The translations under genes and the position numbers were made by a program. Below, in pieces: positions 24,602 to 37,435 of a stretch of DNA of 64,000 bases. The notes below the pieces were generated by a model. It was not told where the DNA came from and did not search any database. It saw only the letters and a list, made by a program, of their open reading frames with translations. Origin of the DNA: Lysinibacillus piscis (GTDB taxonomy: Bacteria > Bacillota > Bacilli > Bacillales_A > Planococcaceae); NCBI RefSeq assembly GCF_026012395.1, contig NZ_BRZA01000009.1, positions 1 to 64,000 of the forward strand, given 5' to 3'. Position 1 is the first letter of the stretch, and each line of letters begins with the position of its first letter.

Positions 24602-25467
24602 AATCCCAAAAAAGTACAATGTATCATACAGGCTGTTTATATTTAGTAGGGACACCTATCGGAAATTTAGAGGATATGAGTGTGCGAGCATTACGCATTT
24701 TAAAAGAAGTAGATATTATTGCAGCAGAAGATACACGTAATACAAAAAAATTATGTAATTATTTCACAATAGAGACACCACTGATTAGTTATCATGAGCA
24801 TAATATAGAAGTGGGCGGTGAAAAGCTATTGACACTTTTACAGGAGGGGAAAACGATTGCCTTAGTCAGTGATGCAGGATTGCCATGTATTTCTGATCCA
24901 GGAGCAGATATTGTGGAAAAGGCAATTGCTTTAGATTTTCCTGTAGTACCTATACCTGGACCAAACGCAGCATTGTCAGCATTAATTGCCTCAGGTTTGA
25001 CACCACAGCCATTTTTCTTCTATGGTTTTTTGAATCGTCATAAAAAAGAACGTAAACAGCAGCTAGAGCAACTAAAAAAACGTCAGGAAACCATTTTATT
25101 ATATGAAGCACCACATCGTTTAAAGGATACATTAAAAGATATGGAAGCGATTCTTGGCAATCGACGAATTGTGCTAGCAAGGGAATTGACAAAGAAATTT
25201 GAAGAATTTTTACGTGGTACATTGCAAGAAGCGATAGAATGGTCACAGACAGAGGAAATCCGTGGCGAATTTTGCATTGTATTAGAAGGTAATATGAATG
25301 TTGAAGAAGAACCAGAGGAAACATACTGGCAGGACATGTCGATTGTAGAGCATGTCGAGTATGTGATGGAACATTTGAATATGACATCGAAGGAAGCCAT
25401 TAAAGAAGTGGCTAAGCTACGCCAAGTTGCGAAGCGAGATGTTTATAATGAATATCACCAAGAATAA
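24598..25467 (+). CDS. rsmI: 16S rRNA 2'-O-ribose C1402 methyltransferase
   Basis: A 289-residue tetrapyrrole-methylase-fold enzyme. It has [26 protein letters not shown] and [12 protein letters not shown], all typical of RsmI. It methylates C1402 in the 16S decoding centre. Its ATG overlaps the yazA stop by 4 bp. Confidence 0.96.
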   Translation: MKSQKSTMYHTGCLYLVGTPIGNLEDMSVRALRILKEVDIIAAEDTRNTKKLCNYFTIETPLISYHEHNIEVGGEKLLTLLQEGKTIALVSDAGLPCISDPGADIVEKAIALDFPVVPIPGPNAALSALIASGLTPQPFFFYGFLNRHKKERKQQLEQLKKRQETILLYEAPHRLKDTLKDMEAILGNRRIVLARELTKKFEEFLRGTLQEAIEWSQTEEIRGEFCIVLEGNMNVEEEPEETYWQDMSIVEHVEYVMEHLNMTSKEAIKEVAKLRQVAKRDVYNEYHQE

Positions 25468-25505
25468 TTAGTTATAATTGGATATAATTTCTCGAAAATC
25501 CAATA

Positions 25506-25543
25506 AAAAGGACACCGGAATAATTCAATTCAGGTGTCCTTTT
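25506..25543. terminator. bidirectional terminator between rsmI and abrB
   Basis: AAAAGGACACC pairs with GGTGTCCTTTT, giving T runs in both directions. It serves convergent rsmI and abrB. Confidence 0.88.
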
Positions 25544-25546
25544 GTA

Positions 25547-25825
25547 TTATTTGTTAAGGTTAGATTGGATTTCTTTAATTAATTGTTCTGCACCTTCTGG
25601 GCTTAAAATTAATTTACCACCAACTAGACGGAAGTTATCATCAGAAACTTCACCAGTTACAGCACATGTCATATTAGGCATGTATTTTTTTAAGATGATT
25701 TTATCATCATCTACATAAATTTCTAATGCGTCTTTTTCTGCAATACCTAATGTACGGCGTAACTCGATAGGAATTACCACACGACCTAATTCATCTACTT
25801 TACGAACGATACCTGTTGATTTCAT
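25547..25825 (-). CDS. abrB: transition-state regulator AbrB
   Basis: A 92-residue DNA-binding protein that represses stationary-phase genes during growth. The N-terminal swapped-hairpin domain (VRKVDELGRVVIPIELRRTLGI) is nearly invariant in AbrB; Cys54 in NMTCAVTGE and the C-terminal half also match. AGGAGG precedes the ATG. Promoter and 0A boxes lie upstream (25864-25930). The position after rsmI and divergent from metG is the usual one. Confidence 0.97.
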   Translation of the reverse strand: MKSTGIVRKVDELGRVVIPIELRRTLGIAEKDALEIYVDDDKIILKKYMPNMTCAVTGEVSDDNFRLVGGKLILSPEGAEQLIKEIQSNLNK

Positions 25826-25863
25826 AATTATTTGCCTCCTAGTAATAAAAGTTATATCGGTTT

Positions 25864-25880
25864 TTCGTCATTTTTCGACA
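25864..25880 (-). promoter_or_regulatory. tandem Spo0A boxes below the abrB promoter
   Basis: On the minus strand the boxes read TGTCGAA (25874-25880) then TGACGAA (25864-25870), 10 bp apart. They match the two 0A boxes that repress abrB in B. subtilis (from memory). They lie about +15 to +31 from the predicted start. Confidence 0.82.
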
Positions 25881-25901
25881 TAAAATCCTTTTCTGATAGT
25901 T

Positions 25902-25930
25902 ATCATACCAAGTAATGCCATAAACGTCAA
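25902..25930 (-). promoter_or_regulatory. abrB sigma-A promoter
   Basis: TTGACG (25925-25930) and TATGAT (25902-25907) on the minus strand with a 17-bp spacer. Confidence 0.85.
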
Positions 25931-26077
25931 TTAATTAATGCATAAATTTTAAAGTTTTTTAAAAATATTTTTGACGTTAATAAAGATATATCGGTGTTTT
26001 TAAAGGTTTTTTACTATATATTTTATTTTATAGTAAAAAAGATTCTGCTTTAAGACAGTATATGGTTTAGTATATTT

Positions 26078-26107
26078 TTCGACATAATTCGCTAAAAATA
26101 AGTCGAA
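26078..26107. promoter_or_regulatory. possible distal 0A-box cluster in the abrB-metG gap
   Basis: TTCGACA (26078-26084) repeats the 10-base context TTTTTCGACATAA seen at 25871; AGTCGAA lies at 26101-26107 in the other orientation. It may serve a second abrB promoter or be fortuitous in this AT-rich gap. No gene is seen between 25826 and 26304. Confidence 0.4.
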
Positions 26108-26209
26108 TTCTATTGATATGATAAAAATATTGATGACTGATACTTTACTTTCACAACGAATTACAACTAAATATTTTCAAATTGATTTAAAAAATAAGCT
26201 AAAAAAATA

Positions 26210-26269
26210 CTAACGAATGTAGAATAGGGAGAAACTTTGATTGAAAGGCATTTCGTACTTCGTTAGAAT
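26210..26269 (+). promoter_or_regulatory. metG promoter overlapping an inverted repeat
   Basis: TTGAAA (26241-26246), a 17-bp spacer and TAGAAT (26264-26269) form a good sigma-A promoter about 36 bp from the GTG start. The arms CTAACGAA (26210-26217) and TTCGTTAG (26259-26266) flank it, the right arm covering part of the -10. The short leader leaves no room for a T-box. Confidence 0.65.
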
Positions 26270-26271
26270 AG

Positions 26272-28269
<1,998 letters not shown>

Positions 28270-28283
28270 GTATTTTATAAGGG

Positions 28284-28316
28284 CCTGCTGAATATATAAC
28301 ATTCAGCAGGTTTTTT
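28284..28316 (+). terminator. metG terminator
   Basis: CCTGCTGAAT and ATTCAGCAGG form a perfect 10-bp stem followed by six T residues. Confidence 0.93.
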
Positions 28317-28511
28317 AAATCACAGATAGATATTATTTAAAAATAATTTATACATTAAAAATTCATTCGGTTTTTTGGGTATATAGTAACGATTTGTGCT
28401 ATGTCTTATATGTGTAATGTCACAATACTCCTTCGTTTGTAATGGAATTGTAACATTAATGCAAAATATGAAATAATAATTTTTAATAAAATGACGATAG
28501 GAGCAATGAAA

Positions 28512-29282
28512 ATGTTTATTGATACACATGTACATTTGAATGCAGATCAGTATGAAGAAGATTTACAAGCTGTTATTGATAGAGCGCTTGAAGCGAAGGT
28601 CGAAACGATGGTTGTCATTGGCTTTGATCGAAAAACGATTGAAAAGACGATGGAGCTAATCGAGCAATATGATTTTGTTTATGGTGTCATTGGTTGGCAC
28701 CCTGTAGATGCAATTGATTGTACAGAAGAAGACCTACAATGGATAGAGCAGTTAGCTGCACATCCTAAAATTGTGGGCATTGGTGAAATGGGCTTGGACT
28801 ACTATTGGGATAAATCACCCAAAGATGTTCAGCAAGCGCTTTTCCGTAAGCAAATTCATTTAGCTCAAAAATTAAATTTACCAATCATTATTCATAATCG
28901 AGATGCTACAGGTGATGTGGTGCAAATTTTACGTGAAGAAAATGCAGCATCTGTAGGTGGCATTATGCACTGTTTTGGTGGCAGCGTGGAGACAGCTCGT
29001 GAATGTATTGCAATGAATTTCATGATTAGTCTTGGTGGCCCTGTGACATTTAAAAATGCACGCTTACCAAAAGAAGTAGCGACAGAAATACCTTTAGCAC
29101 ATTTGTTGATTGAAACAGATGCACCTTATTTAGCACCACATCCTTATCGTGGGAAACGTAATGAACCAGCTTTTGTACCGTTAGTAGCGGAAGAAATTGC
29201 TAAATTAAAAAATTTATCAATTGAAGAAGTGGCACAGGCAACAACAGCTAATGCGAAAAAGTTTTTTAAATTAGATGTTTAG
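28512..29282 (+). CDS. tatD: TatD-family metal-dependent DNase/hydrolase
   Basis: A 256-residue TIM-barrel hydrolase (B. subtilis YabD). Metal ligands are visible in FIDTHVHLN, GEMGLDYYW, IIHNRDA and LIETDAPYL. TatD proteins are 3'-5' exonucleases and may act in DNA repair or D-Tyr-tRNA removal. AGGAG (28499-28503) is 8 bp before the ATG at 28512; the ATG at 28506 is too close and the 28491 start overlaps that site. Confidence 0.95.
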   Translation: MFIDTHVHLNADQYEEDLQAVIDRALEAKVETMVVIGFDRKTIEKTMELIEQYDFVYGVIGWHPVDAIDCTEEDLQWIEQLAAHPKIVGIGEMGLDYYWDKSPKDVQQALFRKQIHLAQKLNLPIIIHNRDATGDVVQILREENAASVGGIMHCFGGSVETARECIAMNFMISLGGPVTFKNARLPKEVATEIPLAHLLIETDAPYLAPHPYRGKRNEPAFVPLVAEEIAKLKNLSIEEVAQATTANAKKFFKLDV

Positions 29283-29289
29283 CTAGTTG

Positions 29290-29413
29290 AAACGCCTCCG
29301 ATACTGGGTTTTCAGTTGGTCAAAAAAAGCGGACTTACATTTTTGTCAGGATATTTGAGTTGACAGAGCGAAATCTAGTCCGTATAATCCAACTTTGTAT
29401 TAAGGAGGCGTTT
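29290..29413 (+). promoter_or_regulatory. long-range inverted repeat covering the yabE ribosome site
   Basis: AAACGCCTCC (29290-29299) is complementary to GGAGGCGTTT (29404-29413), which contains the yabE ribosome site. Only read-through RNA from tatD would contain both arms, because the yabE promoter lies between them. Confidence 0.5.
29360..29388 (+). promoter_or_regulatory. consensus sigma-A promoter of yabE
   Basis: TTGACA (29360-29365), 17 bp, TATAAT (29383-29388): both hexamers are perfect. Confidence 0.92.
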
Positions 29414-29417
29414 TTTC

Positions 29418-30620
29418 ATGTTAAAAAATTCCATGAAAAACTTGTTCTTAGGATCATGGAGGAGTAATCAAACAGTTATAAGAATTATTTCGCTTGTACT
29501 GTTTGTAGCCGTTGTGTCGTTTGTTTTGTATCAAGGAACTAAAAACACTGTAACACTTGAAGCAAATGGAGAGACACTAAAGATCGCAACACATGCTAAA
29601 ACTGTAGAACAATTACTGCAAAATCAAAATATAACCATAACAGAGCATGATAAGGTATCACCCTCTCTGAATACCCAAATTACTAAGGGATTAGCAATTA
29701 AATGGGAACAGGCAAAAGAAGTAACTATTTCAGTTGATGGAAATCAGTCAAAAGTTTGGACAACTGAAACACATGTGAAAGACATTTTGAAAGAAGCAAA
29801 TATCCATGTATCTGAGCATGATGCAATAGCACAAGGTCTAGATACAGAGATAGGGACGGATCACAAAATTGATATTCAAAAGGCGTTTCAAGTATCGCTT
29901 GTTGATGGAGTGAATCAACAGCAAGTATGGTCCACTTCGACTACGGTCGCTAACTTTTTAAAACAACAAGGAATTCAGCTCAATGAATTCGATCGTGTCG
30001 AAAATAATCTGGAAGACGCTATTACTCCAGAAAGTAAAATCACAGTAGTTCGCGTAGAAAAGGTTATCGATGTAGTGGAAGACTCTTTAGACTTCGCAAT
30101 TGAAAAAAAGAAGGATGCTTCGTTGCAAAAGGGCAAGGAAAAAGTAGTCACAAAGGGCGAGAAGGGTGTAGTATCTCGAACATATGAAGTGACCAAAGAG
30201 AATGGTAAAGTAGTGACAAAAAATTTACAAACTGAAAAAGTTGTAAAAGAACCTAAAAAGCAGGTTGTAGCAGTAGGAACGAAGGTTTTAGTAGCGAGCG
30301 TTTCTCGTGGTACAGCAGAGCCTGCTAGTGGGCAAGAATTTTATGTAACAGCAACAGCTTACACACCGTATTGTAATGGCTGTACAGGTAAATCAGCGAC
30401 AGGTATTAACTTGCGCGCAGCATCTGGTATGAAGGTAATTGCCGTAGACCCATCGCTTATTAAGCTAGGTTCAAAAGTTTGGGTCGAAGGCTATGGTACT
30501 GCTATTGCTGGTGATACAGGTGGCTCGATTAGAGGAAATAAAATTGATGTACTTGTACAATCAGATAACCAAGCACGTAGCTGGGGTCGTAAAAAAGTCC
30601 GCATTAAAGTATTAAATTAA
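29418..30620 (+). CDS. yabE: YabE-like cell-wall protein with DUF348, G5 and 3D domains
   Basis: A 400-residue exported protein resembling resuscitation-promoting cell-wall hydrolases. One membrane/signal segment (about 22-40), three DUF348 repeats (LEANGETLKIATHAKTVEQLL and two similar), a G5 domain (about 225-290) and a C-terminal 3D domain with VTATAYTP and GDTGGSIRG. The 3D domain is shared with lytic transglycosylases such as MltA, so muralytic activity is likely. AAGGAGG precedes the ATG. Confidence 0.93.
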   Translation: MLKNSMKNLFLGSWRSNQTVIRIISLVLFVAVVSFVLYQGTKNTVTLEANGETLKIATHAKTVEQLLQNQNITITEHDKVSPSLNTQITKGLAIKWEQAKEVTISVDGNQSKVWTTETHVKDILKEANIHVSEHDAIAQGLDTEIGTDHKIDIQKAFQVSLVDGVNQQQVWSTSTTVANFLKQQGIQLNEFDRVENNLEDAITPESKITVVRVEKVIDVVEDSLDFAIEKKKDASLQKGKEKVVTKGEKGVVSRTYEVTKENGKVVTKNLQTEKVVKEPKKQVVAVGTKVLVASVSRGTAEPASGQEFYVTATAYTPYCNGCTGKSATGINLRAASGMKVIAVDPSLIKLGSKVWVEGYGTAIAGDTGGSIRGNKIDVLVQSDNQARSWGRKKVRIKVLN

Positions 30621-30799
30621 AAAATATGTAAAATTAATCAATTGCATTTCACTATAGGTATGTGCAGTATTTTCTAGTGGGATAGGTGTTTGTAATATCC
30701 GCTGAGACAAAGAAAAGCTAGCATTTATTTCGATATCTATTGCGATAAGAGCTTGTTATTTTACTTTCAAAATCAAAATGTATTTCTTTCACAAATAGT

Positions 30800-30835
30800 A
30801 GCTTTCCTGTATTGACTGGCGGGAAAGCTTTTTTC
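30800..30835 (+). terminator. terminator after yabE
   Basis: AGCTTTCC (30800-30807) pairs with GGAAAGCT (30822-30829), followed by TTTTT. Confidence 0.8.
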
Positions 30836-30914
30836 CGTGTTTGGTGTAGTTCTGTACAATTAGTAGAGGCGGTTGTAAAATAATTTGAAGGTATATAGAA
30901 AAGAGGCGCTTGAT

Positions 30915-32355
<1,441 letters not shown>

Positions 32356-32397
32356 TAAATCGTTTAAATTTTATGCCATAAAAAACGTAAAAATAAG

Positions 32398-32467
32398 TTG
32401 ACAACATTTATTGTGGGCTGATAAAATAATATATTTTGTTGACATTTTTGGGCGTATTGCTTATACT
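32398..32467 (+). promoter_or_regulatory. tandem sigma-A promoters of veg
   Basis: First promoter TTGACA (32398-32403), 18 bp, TAAAAT (32422-32427). Second promoter TTGACA (32439-32444), 17 bp, TATACT (32462-32467). The B. subtilis veg gene is likewise known for two strong vegetative promoters. Confidence 0.9.
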
Positions 32468-32492
32468 TATAAGTAGTGAGGTGTAAGCGAAA

Positions 32493-32753
32493 ATGCCAAA
32501 AACTTTAGCGGACATTAAAAAGTCGTTGGATTGTCATTTGGGGAAACGTTTGCATTTAAGAGCAAACGGAGGTCGTAAGAAGACATTGGAAAGTGCGGGC
32601 GTATTACGTGAAACATATCGTGCCATCTTTGTCGTTGACCTTGAGCAAGAAGACGATACATGCAAGCGCGTATCGTATAGCTACACAGATATTTTAACAG
32701 AGGCAGTAGAAATTACGTTTTTAGACGAAACAAAGGCTGCAATTGCCAAATAG
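32493..32753 (+). CDS. veg: Veg protein
   Basis: An 86-residue small basic/acidic protein, highly expressed and linked to biofilm gene control in B. subtilis. Sequence MPKTLADIKKSLDCHLGKRL and the GGRKKT segment are typical. AGTGAGGTG precedes the ATG. Preceded by tandem promoters and followed by a strong terminator. Confidence 0.96.
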   Translation: MPKTLADIKKSLDCHLGKRLHLRANGGRKKTLESAGVLRETYRAIFVVDLEQEDDTCKRVSYSYTDILTEAVEITFLDETKAAIAK

Positions 32754-32765
32754 TTTCTATATTTT

Positions 32766-32802
32766 AAAACACTCATGTATGTGAAAACTGCATGAGTGTT
32801 TT
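32766..32802 (+). terminator. veg terminator
   Basis: AAAACACTCATG and CATGAGTGTTTT form a perfect 12-bp stem. Confidence 0.9.
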
Positions 32803-32822
32803 ATCCTTATTTGGACATACTA
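32793..32822 (+). promoter_or_regulatory. sigma-G-like promoter of sspF
   Basis: A perfect CATACTA (32816-32822) is preceded after 17 bp by TGAGTG (32793-32798), four of six in the -35. The -35 overlaps the right arm of the veg terminator. Forespore expression fits a spore-protein gene. Confidence 0.65.
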
Positions 32823-32852
32823 TAGTTATCAGTTGCCAAAGGAGGAGTTTAT

Positions 32853-33038
32853 ATGCCTAGAAAAAAAGGTATCATGTCACCTCGTTTAAAAGAAGAGATT
32901 GCGAAAGAGCTTGGATTTTATGATGTTGTACAAAAAGAAGGATGGGGCGGTATTAAGGCTCGAGATGCTGGTAATATGGTCAAGCGTGCTATTGAAATGG
33001 CTGAACGAGCAAGTGAATCGTCACAAGCTAATAAGTAA
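32853..33038 (+). CDS. sspF: alpha/beta-type small acid-soluble spore protein SspF
   Basis: A 61-residue DNA-binding spore protein. ELGFYDVV and the block [21 protein letters not shown] match SspF of Bacillus. AAAGGAGG precedes the ATG. The usual GPR protease site of longer SASPs is not obvious, as in other SspF proteins. Confidence 0.95.
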   Translation: MPRKKGIMSPRLKEEIAKELGFYDVVQKEGWGGIKARDAGNMVKRAIEMAERASESSQANK

Positions 33039-33090
33039 ATCACTTATTAAAGAATCCCGATTGATACAACTATAGCAACTGATGAATGAG

Positions 33091-33126
33091 AGCCGTACAC
33101 CAAACAAAGGTATGCGGTTCTTTTTT
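33091..33126 (+). terminator. sspF terminator
   Basis: AGCCGTACACC pairs with GGTATGCGGTT with one mismatch and two wobble pairs, followed by CTTTTTT. Confidence 0.75.
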
Positions 33127-33261
33127 CCGTTTACGGTGTACATTATGATAAAATAAAGGGAACAATTATCTGAGGGAATACGTGGAATATTCGTCAGATT
33201 CATCATTGAAATAGATGAATGCACGATATGAGAAAGACGTGAAGTCGAAGGAGGAATCAAG

Positions 33262-34128
33262 ATGCTTTATGTAAAAGCACCCGCCAAAATAAATTTAACG
33301 TTAGATGCTTTATATAAACGAGCAGATCGTTATCACGAGGTAGAAATGGTAATGACGACTGTAGATTTAGCAGATCGCATTGGTTTGGAGCCACTGAAGG
33401 ACGATCAAATCAAAATTATTTCTTCAGATAATTTTGTACCACATGATCATCGTAATTTGGCGTATCAGGCAGCGCGTCTACTGAAAGATACATATGGTAT
33501 TACGCAGGGTGTAGCCATTACCATTGAGAAAGAAATTCCTGTCGCAGCTGGCTTAGCAGGTGGTAGTAGCGATGCAGCTGCTACATTAAAGGGATTAAAT
33601 GAATTATGGGATTTACAGCTATCCATTGATACATTAGCGGAGCTAGGAGCGCAAATAGGCTCAGATGTATCTTTCTGTGTGTATGGCGGTACAGCATTAG
33701 CAACAGGACGTGGAGAAAAAATTCAAGAATTACCCGCACCCCCACAATGCTGGGTTGTATTAGCAAAGCCTAAAATTGGTGTTTCAACAGCGGAAGTATA
33801 TGGTGGACTAAAAGTGGAAGAAGTAGTGCATCCAAACACCCAGCAAATGATTCAGGCGATTGAAACAGGGGATTATGACTTAGTATGTGCCTCATTAGGA
33901 AATGTTTTGGAAACTGTCACATTTAAGCTACATCCTGAAGTGGTGATGTTGAAGGAGCAAATGAAACGTTTTGGAGCAGACGCAACATTAATGAGTGGAA
34001 GCGGTCCAACGGTATTTGGCCTTGTCAACAGTGAAGCGCGTGTGAATCGTATTTATAATGGTTTACGAGGATTCTGTGAGGAAGTATATGCCGTTCGTAT
34101 TTTAGGAGAACGAAATATACTTGCTTAA
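33262..34128 (+). CDS. ispE: 4-diphosphocytidyl-2-C-methyl-D-erythritol kinase
   Basis: A 288-residue GHMP kinase of the MEP isoprenoid pathway. [11 protein letters not shown] at the N-terminus, the ATP loop [15 protein letters not shown] (about 93-107) and C-terminal [11 protein letters not shown] are intact. GGAGG lies before the ATG. Confidence 0.96.
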   Translation: MLYVKAPAKINLTLDALYKRADRYHEVEMVMTTVDLADRIGLEPLKDDQIKIISSDNFVPHDHRNLAYQAARLLKDTYGITQGVAITIEKEIPVAAGLAGGSSDAAATLKGLNELWDLQLSIDTLAELGAQIGSDVSFCVYGGTALATGRGEKIQELPAPPQCWVVLAKPKIGVSTAEVYGGLKVEEVVHPNTQQMIQAIETGDYDLVCASLGNVLETVTFKLHPEVVMLKEQMKRFGADATLMSGSGPTVFGLVNSEARVNRIYNGLRGFCEEVYAVRILGERNILA

Positions 34129-34184
34129 AGACGCATGTTTATGTTAATTTTACCTATAAATATTCGTGTTTAGGAGAGGGTCGC

Positions 34185-35018
34185 ATGAAATGGAAACGTA
34201 GTGAACGACTTGTTGATATGACGTACTATTTACTAGAACATCCACATCAGCTGATCCCGCTAACTTATTTTTCTGAATTATATCAATCAGCTAAATCCTC
34301 TATTAGTGAAGATTTAACGATTGTAAAAGAAACTTTCGAAGAAAAAGGAATCGGGTTATTGATGACAGTGCCAGGTGCAGCAGGCGGAGTGAAATATATT
34401 CCGAAAATGTCTGAGCATGAGGTGCGAGCAGTCATTCAAGATTTACAAAATGAGCTTGAGCATTCAGATCGTTTGTTGCCAGGTGGTTATTTATTTATGA
34501 CGGATTTACTCGGTAATCCAGATTTAATTAACCGAGTGGGGAAAGTCTTTGCCTCTGCATTTGCTGACCAACAAATCGATATTATCATGACGGTGGCTAC
34601 AAAAGGTATTTCAATTGCACATGCTATTGCAAGACACTTAAATGTTCCTGTGGTTGTTGTGAGAAGGGATAGTAAAGTTACAGAGGGTTCGACAGTGAGC
34701 ATTAACTATGTATCTGGTTCTTCCAGAAGAATTCAGACAATGGTATTATCAAAAAGAAGCATGAAAAGTGGACAGCGTGTGCTCATCACGGATGATTTTA
34801 TGAAAGTCGGCGGTACGATGAATGGCATGAAAAATCTATTAGAGGAATTCGACTGCCAGCTAGCAGGTATTGCAGTGCTTGTAGAGGCTGAACATGCAGG
34901 AGAAACATTAGTAGATGATTATTATTCACTAATTAAGCTTCATGAAGTAAACGAGAAAGATCGTACAATTGAACTGAGTGAAGGCAATTATTTTACGAAA
35001 AGGGGATATGATCAATGA
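34185..35018 (+). CDS. purR: purine operon repressor PurR
   Basis: A 277-residue repressor: N-terminal winged helix (about 1-75) and a phosphoribosyltransferase-like domain with the PRPP motif [13 protein letters not shown]. It binds PurBoxes and releases DNA on PRPP. It overlaps ridA by 4 bp. Confidence 0.96.
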   Translation: MKWKRSERLVDMTYYLLEHPHQLIPLTYFSELYQSAKSSISEDLTIVKETFEEKGIGLLMTVPGAAGGVKYIPKMSEHEVRAVIQDLQNELEHSDRLLPGGYLFMTDLLGNPDLINRVGKVFASAFADQQIDIIMTVATKGISIAHAIARHLNVPVVVVRRDSKVTEGSTVSINYVSGSSRRIQTMVLSKRSMKSGQRVLITDDFMKVGGTMNGMKNLLEEFDCQLAGIAVLVEAEHAGETLVDDYYSLIKLHEVNEKDRTIELSEGNYFTKRGYDQ

Positions 35019-35389
35019 ATGTAGTAGCAACGACAAATGCACCAGCAGCAATCGGACCGTACTCACAAGGAATTCTTGTGAATGGGATGTTTTATAGCTC
35101 AGGTCAAATTCCATTAACAGCAACAGGCGAATTAGTGGAAGGTGACATTGTAGCACAAACAAACCAAGTTTTTGCTAACTTAAAAGCAGTATTAAAGGCG
35201 GCAGGCACATCTTTAGACAATGTTGTCAAAACGACTGTTTTTGTCAAAGATATGAATGAATTTGCTGCGATGAATGAAGTATACGCTAGTCATTTTGGTG
35301 AGCATAAGCCAGCACGCTCTACTGTTGAAGTGGCTCGTTTACCACGCGATGTAAAAGTTGAAATTGAAGTTATTGCTATCGTTAAATAA
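35015..35389 (+). CDS. ridA: RidA family enamine/imine deaminase
   Basis: A 124-residue trimeric hydrolase (YabJ) that clears reactive enamines released by PLP enzymes. GPYSQGI, SSGQIPL, the conserved Arg in KPARSTVEV and the C-terminal VEIEVIAI are present. Coupled to purR (ATGA overlap). Confidence 0.96.
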   Translation: MNVVATTNAPAAIGPYSQGILVNGMFYSSGQIPLTATGELVEGDIVAQTNQVFANLKAVLKAAGTSLDNVVKTTVFVKDMNEFAAMNEVYASHFGEHKPARSTVEVARLPRDVKVEIEVIAIVK

Positions 35390-35397
35390 AGTAGCGC

Positions 35398-35429
35398 AAA
35401 GCACACTGAACTTATTCGGTGTGCTTTTT
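35398..35429 (+). terminator. purR-ridA terminator
   Basis: AAAGCACACTGAA pairs with TTCGGTGTGCTTT around a four-base loop, then T residues. Confidence 0.9.
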
Positions 35430-35502
35430 CTATTTAGCAAGTTAAAATAATATTATATCGAAAAGTATTCAAATTTTTTAGAAAATTTGATAAACTATGT
35501 GG

Positions 35503-35531
35503 ACAGGAAAATATTCGCTAATTTAGAATGC
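35503..35531 (+). promoter_or_regulatory. sigma-H-like promoter of spoVG
   Basis: ACAGGAAAAT (35503-35512) fits the sigma-H -35 pattern RNAGGAWWW, and GAAT (35526-35529) fits the -10 core, about 13 bp apart. The spoVG gene of B. subtilis is the standard sigma-H example. Confidence 0.65.
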
Positions 35532-35573
35532 ATTTTTCCGTTAGGTTTTGTATGAGGAAAGGAGGCCAAACGT

Positions 35574-35861
35574 ATGGAAGTTACTCATGTTAGATTGCGT
35601 AAAGTGCAAACAGAAGGGCGCATGCGTGCAATTGTATCCATTACGCTGGACAATGAATTTGTTATTCATGATATTCGTGTAATTGAAGGGAATAATGGCT
35701 TGTTCGTGGCAATGCCAAGCAAACGAACACCAGATGGAGAATTTAGAGATATTGCACATCCTATTAATTCAGAAGCTCGCAATAAATTACAAGATATTAT
35801 TTTAAATGAATATCACAATTTTAGTGAGCAAGAAGAAGTATTAGAAGAAATCGGTGTGTAA
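35574..35861 (+). CDS. spoVG: septation/sporulation regulator SpoVG
   Basis: A 95-residue nucleic-acid-binding regulator. It has [20 protein letters not shown], the [26 protein letters not shown]-like core and DIAHPI. AAAGGAGG lies before the ATG. Its acidic tail ([11 protein letters not shown]) is typical. Confidence 0.97.
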   Translation: MEVTHVRLRKVQTEGRMRAIVSITLDNEFVIHDIRVIEGNNGLFVAMPSKRTPDGEFRDIAHPINSEARNKLQDIILNEYHNFSEQEEVLEEIGV

Positions 35862-35898
35862 ATAATAATTACATACATGTTAACCAGTGTAGATGGGA

Positions 35899-35925
35899 AG
35901 AGTCTTGAAGAAGGCTCTTTTTTTA
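35899..35925 (+). terminator. spoVG terminator
   Basis: AGAGTCTT pairs with AAGGCTCT (one G-T pair) and is followed by seven T residues. Confidence 0.82.
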
Positions 35926-36040
35926 TTTGATTATAAAAAAGTGTGGGTGTTCATCTTTTTGTCAAGTCTACATACCTTGAAAATAAATGGCTTTTGCTAT
36001 ATAGTCATAATAGAAAAAGAGTGCATTGGAGGACTTATCG

Positions 36041-37411
36041 ATGAGCAATATTTTTGCTGTCATTTTGGCTGCGGGTCAAGGTACACGTATGAAGTCCAAA
36101 TTATATAAAGTGCTCCATACTGTATGTGGAAAGCCCATGGTACAACATGTGGTAGACCATATTCAAGAATTAGGTGTTCAACGTATCGTTACAATTGTTG
36201 GACATGGAGCAGAGAAAGTACAGCAGCAACTTGGTACGAAAAGCGAATATGTACTACAGCAAGAGCAACTAGGTACTGCACATGCTGTTCAACAAGCACA
36301 GCCTATTTTAGAAAATGAAGAAGGTATCACATTAGTTGTCTGTGGTGATACACCTTTAATCCGTCCAGAAACAATGCAGGCCTTGTTGAAGCATCATCAA
36401 GAAAAGGGTGCGAAAGCCACTATCCTTACAGCAATCGCTGATAATCCAACAGGCTATGGTCGTATTTTACGTGGACACAATGGGCAAGTTGAGCAAATTG
36501 TGGAGCAAAAAGATGCTTCGCCAGAGCAACAAGTAGTGAAGGAAATCAACACAGGCACATATTGCTTTGACAATAAGGCTTTGTTTGAGGCATTAAAACT
36601 TGTGAAAAATGATAATGCACAAGGGGAGTACTATTTACCTGATGTCATTGAAATTTTGCAAAAGCAAGAAGCTGTTGTGGAAGCTTATGTGACAGAAGAC
36701 TTTGAAGAAACGTTAGGCATCAATGATCGTGTAGCGTTATCACAAGCTGAAACAATTATGCGTGCAAGAATTAATGAAAAGCATATGCGCAATGGTGTGA
36801 CAATCATTAACCCAGAAACAACACACATTAGTGTAGACGCAGAAATTGGGCGTGACACAGTACTTCAACCAGGCACAATTATTGAAGGCAAAACAGTTGT
36901 TGGTGAAGATTGTATCATTGGACCGAATACACAATTGATAGCTAGTCGTATTGGGGATAGAACAACGATTCATTCCTCTGTTGTACGTGAAAGTGTCATT
37001 GCAGATGATACAGCTATTGGGCCTTTCGCACATATTCGTCCACAATCTACCATTGGAAGTCATGCGAAAATCGGTAATTTTGTAGAAGTGAAGAAGAGTA
37101 CATTAGGTGATGATACGAAGGTATCACATTTAAGCTATATCGGTGATGCGGAGATTGGTCAAAATGTCAATATCGGCTGTGGCTCTATTACCGTGAATTA
37201 TGATGGAAAAAATAAATTCCAAACAATTATTGAAGATGATGTATTTGTAGGATGTAACACGAATTTAGTAGCACCAGTGAGAGTTGGAAAAGGTTCATTT
37301 ATTGCAGCAGGATCAACGATTACAAAAGAAGTTCCTGAGGACGCACTAGCCATTGCTCGTGCAAGACAAGAAAACAAGCCCAATTATGTTAGTAAATTAA
37401 ATTTAAAATAA
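36041..37411 (+). CDS. glmU: bifunctional UDP-GlcNAc pyrophosphorylase / GlcN-1-P acetyltransferase
   Basis: A 456-residue cell-wall precursor enzyme, the same length as B. subtilis GlmU. N-terminal uridylyltransferase ([21 protein letters not shown]) and C-terminal left-handed beta-helix acetyltransferase (many IG/VG hexapeptides, [16 protein letters not shown]). ATG 36041 follows TTGGAGGA; the ATG at 36026 lies before that site and is rejected. Confidence 0.97.
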   Translation: MSNIFAVILAAGQGTRMKSKLYKVLHTVCGKPMVQHVVDHIQELGVQRIVTIVGHGAEKVQQQLGTKSEYVLQQEQLGTAHAVQQAQPILENEEGITLVVCGDTPLIRPETMQALLKHHQEKGAKATILTAIADNPTGYGRILRGHNGQVEQIVEQKDASPEQQVVKEINTGTYCFDNKALFEALKLVKNDNAQGEYYLPDVIEILQKQEAVVEAYVTEDFEETLGINDRVALSQAETIMRARINEKHMRNGVTIINPETTHISVDAEIGRDTVLQPGTIIEGKTVVGEDCIIGPNTQLIASRIGDRTTIHSSVVRESVIADDTAIGPFAHIRPQSTIGSHAKIGNFVEVKKSTLGDDTKVSHLSYIGDAEIGQNVNIGCGSITVNYDGKNKFQTIIEDDVFVGCNTNLVAPVRVGKGSFIAAGSTITKEVPEDALAIARARQENKPNYVSKLNLK

Positions 37412-37435
37412 TTATCAACTAAACAGGAGGCCATC

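Noticed and set aside
34105-34184. PurBox pair before purR
   Set aside because: One weak match at 34159-34171 with three mismatches; no partner at the proper distance.
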